Source: Zoogloeaceae bacterium (lineage in GTDB: Bacteria; Pseudomonadota; Gammaproteobacteria; Burkholderiales; Rhodocyclaceae). Taken from it: a stretch of DNA of 64,000 nt. The position numbers and the translations under genes were made by a program. The notes beneath the pieces are model-generated. The model was not told where the DNA came from. It was given only the letters and a program-made list of their open reading frames with translations, and made no database searches. The stretch's first letter is position 1; every line of letters starts with the position of its first letter. The stretch lies in contig JACKLZ010000002.1 in assembly GCA_024235675.1 (NCBI GenBank), forward strand, positions 186,001 to 250,000, written 5' to 3'. Positions 61,813 through 64,000 of this stretch are shown one piece after another.

Positions 61813-62352
61813 ATGTCCTTCGCCCGTCACGCCATCGCCCTCGCCCTGCTCGCCGCCCCGCTGAGCAGCCAGGCCCTCGAATATCCCATCGGTACCCCGC
61901 AGCACCTGCACGGCATGGAGATCGCCGCGGTGTATCTGCAGCCGGTCGAGATGGAGCCCGCCGGCATGATGACCCCCGCTGCGCAAAGCGATGTGCACAT
62001 CGAGGCCGACATCCGCGCGCTGGCCAGCAACCCCAACGGCTTTGCCGAAGGCGACTGGATTCCCTATCTGGTCATCAACTACGAGATCAGCAAAAAGGGC
62101 AGCACCGAGGTGCTCAGGGGCGACTTCATGCCCATGGTCGCCAGCGACGGCCCCCACTACGGCAACAACGTCAAGCTGATGGGCCCGGGCAAATACACCG
62201 TCAAGTACAACATTGCGCCGCCGAGCGCCAACGCCCACGCCCATTTCGGCCGCCACACCGACCGTGAAACCGGCGTGCGTCCGTGGTTCGCCCCCTTCAC
62301 CGTCGAATACGAATTCACCTACGCCGGCATCGGCAAGAAGGGGGGCTATTGA
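61813..62352 (+). CDS. Periplasmic iron-binding protein, P19/FetP/Tp34 family
   Basis: A 179-residue periplasmic protein with a Sec signal (cleavage likely after SQA-LEY). The family metal-site residues are visible: HGMEIAAVYLQPVEMEP near the N-terminus and NAHAHFGRHTD near the C-terminus. P19-type proteins bind iron with copper and work with an FTR1 permease and cupredoxin partner; the gene starting at 63899 looks like that partner. It is controlled by the Fur-like box upstream. The stop overlaps the start of the porin gene by one base. Confidence 0.87.
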   Translation: MSFARHAIALALLAAPLSSQALEYPIGTPQHLHGMEIAAVYLQPVEMEPAGMMTPAAQSDVHIEADIRALASNPNGFAEGDWIPYLVINYEISKKGSTEVLRGDFMPMVASDGPHYGNNVKLMGPGKYTVKYNIAPPSANAHAHFGRHTDRETGVRPWFAPFTVEYEFTYAGIGKKGGY

Positions 62353-63833
62353 TGCGCCGCTTCGCCCTGCCCCTCAGCGCCGCCGCGCTGACCCTGCTGG
62401 TCGGCAGCACGCCGGCCCTGGCCGCGGATGACCCCGGCCTGCGCGCTATCGTCAAGCAACTGGCCGAGCGCATTGCCAAGCTTGAAGCGCGCAACGCCAG
62501 CCTCGAAGGCCAGCTCAAGCAGGCGAGCAAACCGGCCGACCTCGAAGCTCGCGTCAAGACGCTGGAGGCCGACAACCGCGCCCTGGCCACCGCACTCGAC
62601 AGCGAGCGCATCAGCGACACCGAGCCCGCACTGGCCACCCGCCTGAAGGCGGTCGAACAAAAAGCCGTCGCCACCGGCCCGGCCAATGCGCTGGCCGAAG
62701 CGCTGGACGGCATCTCGGCCGAAGTCAGCGTCGGCGCCGTGGCGCAGCATCTGTCGAAAGATGGCCGCACCGACGGCAAGAGCGAGACCGTGCTCGGCTG
62801 GCGTGGCGATGTCGGCGTCACCCTGCCGGCCGGCCGGGTGGGCGATGGCGAAGGCCAGTTCTTCTTCCAGGCCCGCTTCGGTCAGGACGGCAGCCACAGC
62901 GACACCCGCCCCTTCTTCAACGGCGCGACCAACAGCATGGGCTTCGAGCAGGAGAGCGTGCCGAGCGAGAACACCAACGCGGTACTCGCCCAGGCCTGGT
63001 ACCAGCTCGACACACCGATTGGCGCCAGCGAACTGGACGGTGCACCGGCGCGGGTGGAATTCACCATCGGCAAGATGGACCCCTTCGTGTTCTTCGACCA
63101 GAACGGCGCGGCGGATGATGAATCGAGCCGGTTCCTGAACAACGTGTTCGTGCACAACCCGCTGCTCGATTCGGGCGGCCAGGTCGGCGTCGACAGCTAC
63201 GGCTTCACGCCGGGCGTGCGTCTGGCCTATGTGAGCGAGGAGAACGGCTGGGGGGCGTCCATCGGCCTGTTCGGCGCGGGCGATTCGAGCACCTTCGGCA
63301 AGAGCTTCACCCAGCCCTTCGTGATCGCACAGCTCGAAAAGAATGTGCGCGCCTTTGGCGGCTTCGACGGCACCTACCGCGTCTATGCCTGGAGCAACCC
63401 GCAGGCCGAAGGCTATGACGGCGAAGAACGTGCCCACGCCGGCTGGGGCATCAGTGCCGACCAGCAGGTGAGCGAGTCCCTGACCCTGTTCACCCGTTAC
63501 GGCCACGGCATGCGCGGCCGCGCCGCATTCGACCGCGCGCTCACCGTCGGCGGCGAACTGACCGGCAATGCCTGGAAGCGTGGCAACGATGGTCTCGGCT
63601 TTGCCTGGGCCTGGCTGCGCAGTTCGAAAGGCTTCCGCGCCAATTCGGCCGGCCTCACCGACTGGGGCTACGACGCCAGCGGCGCCGAGCAGGTGGCGGA
63701 AATCTATTACCGCTACCAGATCAACGACCACCTCGCCCTCACGCCGGATCTGCAGTTCATCCGCCGTGCCGGCGCCGATGGCAGCGCCGACCTGGTCACC
63801 GCCGCGGGCGTGCGCGCCCTGTATGCCTTCTAA
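62352..63833 (+). CDS. Outer-membrane porin (OprB-like) with N-terminal coiled coil
   Basis: A 493-residue exported protein: Sec signal (cleavage after ALA-AD), a coiled coil (about 30-110, heptads in LAERIAKLEARNASLEGQLK), then a beta-barrel of the OprB carbohydrate-porin type with alternating strands and closing aromatic residues (VRALYAF). OprB-like signatures are VGGELTGNAWKRGNDGLGFAW and EIYYRYQINDHLALTPDLQ. It is inserted between P19 and the next exported protein of the iron operon, so it may serve metal passage rather than sugars; this is inference from position. Confidence 0.8.
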   Translation: MRRFALPLSAAALTLLVGSTPALAADDPGLRAIVKQLAERIAKLEARNASLEGQLKQASKPADLEARVKTLEADNRALATALDSERISDTEPALATRLKAVEQKAVATGPANALAEALDGISAEVSVGAVAQHLSKDGRTDGKSETVLGWRGDVGVTLPAGRVGDGEGQFFFQARFGQDGSHSDTRPFFNGATNSMGFEQESVPSENTNAVLAQAWYQLDTPIGASELDGAPARVEFTIGKMDPFVFFDQNGAADDESSRFLNNVFVHNPLLDSGGQVGVDSYGFTPGVRLAYVSEENGWGASIGLFGAGDSSTFGKSFTQPFVIAQLEKNVRAFGGFDGTYRVYAWSNPQAEGYDGEERAHAGWGISADQQVSESLTLFTRYGHGMRGRAAFDRALTVGGELTGNAWKRGNDGLGFAWAWLRSSKGFRANSAGLTDWGYDASGAEQVAEIYYRYQINDHLALTPDLQFIRRAGADGSADLVTAAGVRALYAF

Positions 63834-63898
63834 GGCCACCGCTTGACGTCAGCCCCGTCGCTTAAGCGCGGCGGGGCGTCACCGTTTCTGGAGTCTGT

Positions 63899-64000
63899 AT
63901 GCACCGCACCGTCCTCGCCCTCTGTCTGACCGCCCTCGCCTGCACCGCCGCGTGGGCCGACAAGCCCACCTTCACGCTCACCGCCGAGAACGGCCGCTTC
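63899..64000 (+). CDS. Partial exported protein, probably cupredoxin partner of P19
   Basis: Only the first 34 codons are in the window. They give a Sec signal (MHRTVLALCLTALACTAAWA) and then DKPTFTLTAENGRF, which resembles the first strand of the cupredoxin-domain proteins found between P19 and FTR1 genes. A GC-rich hairpin (GCCCCG...CGGGGC, about 63851-63876) lies just upstream. The rest runs off the right edge. Confidence 0.6.
   Translation, partial: MHRTVLALCLTALACTAAWADKPTFTLTAENGRF

Noticed and set aside
61335..62267. 310-codon frame upstream of and over the P19 gene
   Set aside because: No recognisable domain, no ribosome site, and it is out of frame with the well-supported P19 gene.

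Overview
The window reads as chromosome of a GC-rich betaproteobacterium. Gene content (knallgas-type hox/hyp cluster, PiT transporter, malonyl-CoA decarboxylase, Fur-type iron locus) fits a Rhodocyclales/Azoarcus-Thauera-like respiratory bacterium; the exact genus is inference and cannot be settled from this sequence. No rRNA, tRNA or CRISPR array was seen.

Layout. 0.1-4.6 kb: a di-heme cytochrome c converges on hoxJ-hoxC-hoxB, the H2-sensing kinase and regulatory hydrogenase (minus strand). 4.6-9.0 kb: zinc-ribbon membrane protein, phosphate transporter, Na+/H+-type antiporter, DUF2164 and DUF302 proteins. 9.0-25.3 kb (minus strand): the maturation block hoxM-L-O-Q-R-T-V, hypA-B-F-C-D, then a 2.6-kb insertion (IS110 transposase between inverted 225-bp repeats), then hypE-hypX-hoxA. 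25.3-32.4 kb: a foreign-looking block between hoxM and hoxZ, with a hemerythrin protein under an NsrR-like operator, deleted remnants of sdhC/sdhB, a cupin, an EF-hand protein, an FMN/FAD oxidoreductase plus GST with a divergent LysR regulator, and an orphan HigA. 32.4-36.1 kb: structural genes hoxK-hoxG-hoxZ behind a candidate sigma-54 promoter with a nearby IHF-like site. 36.6-46.7 kb: a type I secretion locus (1839-residue RTX protein, small membrane protein, HlyD, HlyB-like ABC exporter) with a REP-associated transposase in the middle. 47-57 kb: LysE exporters, GST, a cysteine hydrolase, ilvD, pgi, yceH, lgt, malonyl-CoA decarboxylase. 57.3-64 kb: FAH hydrolase, then an iron locus hemP-bfd-bfr-smORF-tonB-exbB-exbD and a P19-type iron operon, both behind Fur-like boxes.

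How the parts work together. HoxBC senses H2 and signals through HoxJ to HoxA, an NtrC-type activator that would fire the sigma-54 promoter of hoxKGZ. HoxK carries all six cysteines of the oxygen-tolerant [4Fe-3S] cluster, HoxZ links it to quinones, and HoxL-V, HypA-F and HypX build the Ni-Fe(CN)2CO site, HypX supplying CO under aerobic conditions. In the best-studied relatives hoxKGZMLOQRTV is contiguous; here it is split by a stress-response block, hypD/hypE by an IS element, and hoxA/hoxB by transport genes. Inverted pairs of short palindromes tagged GTAGGG are scattered through the window and are densest around the RAYT transposase that probably spreads them.
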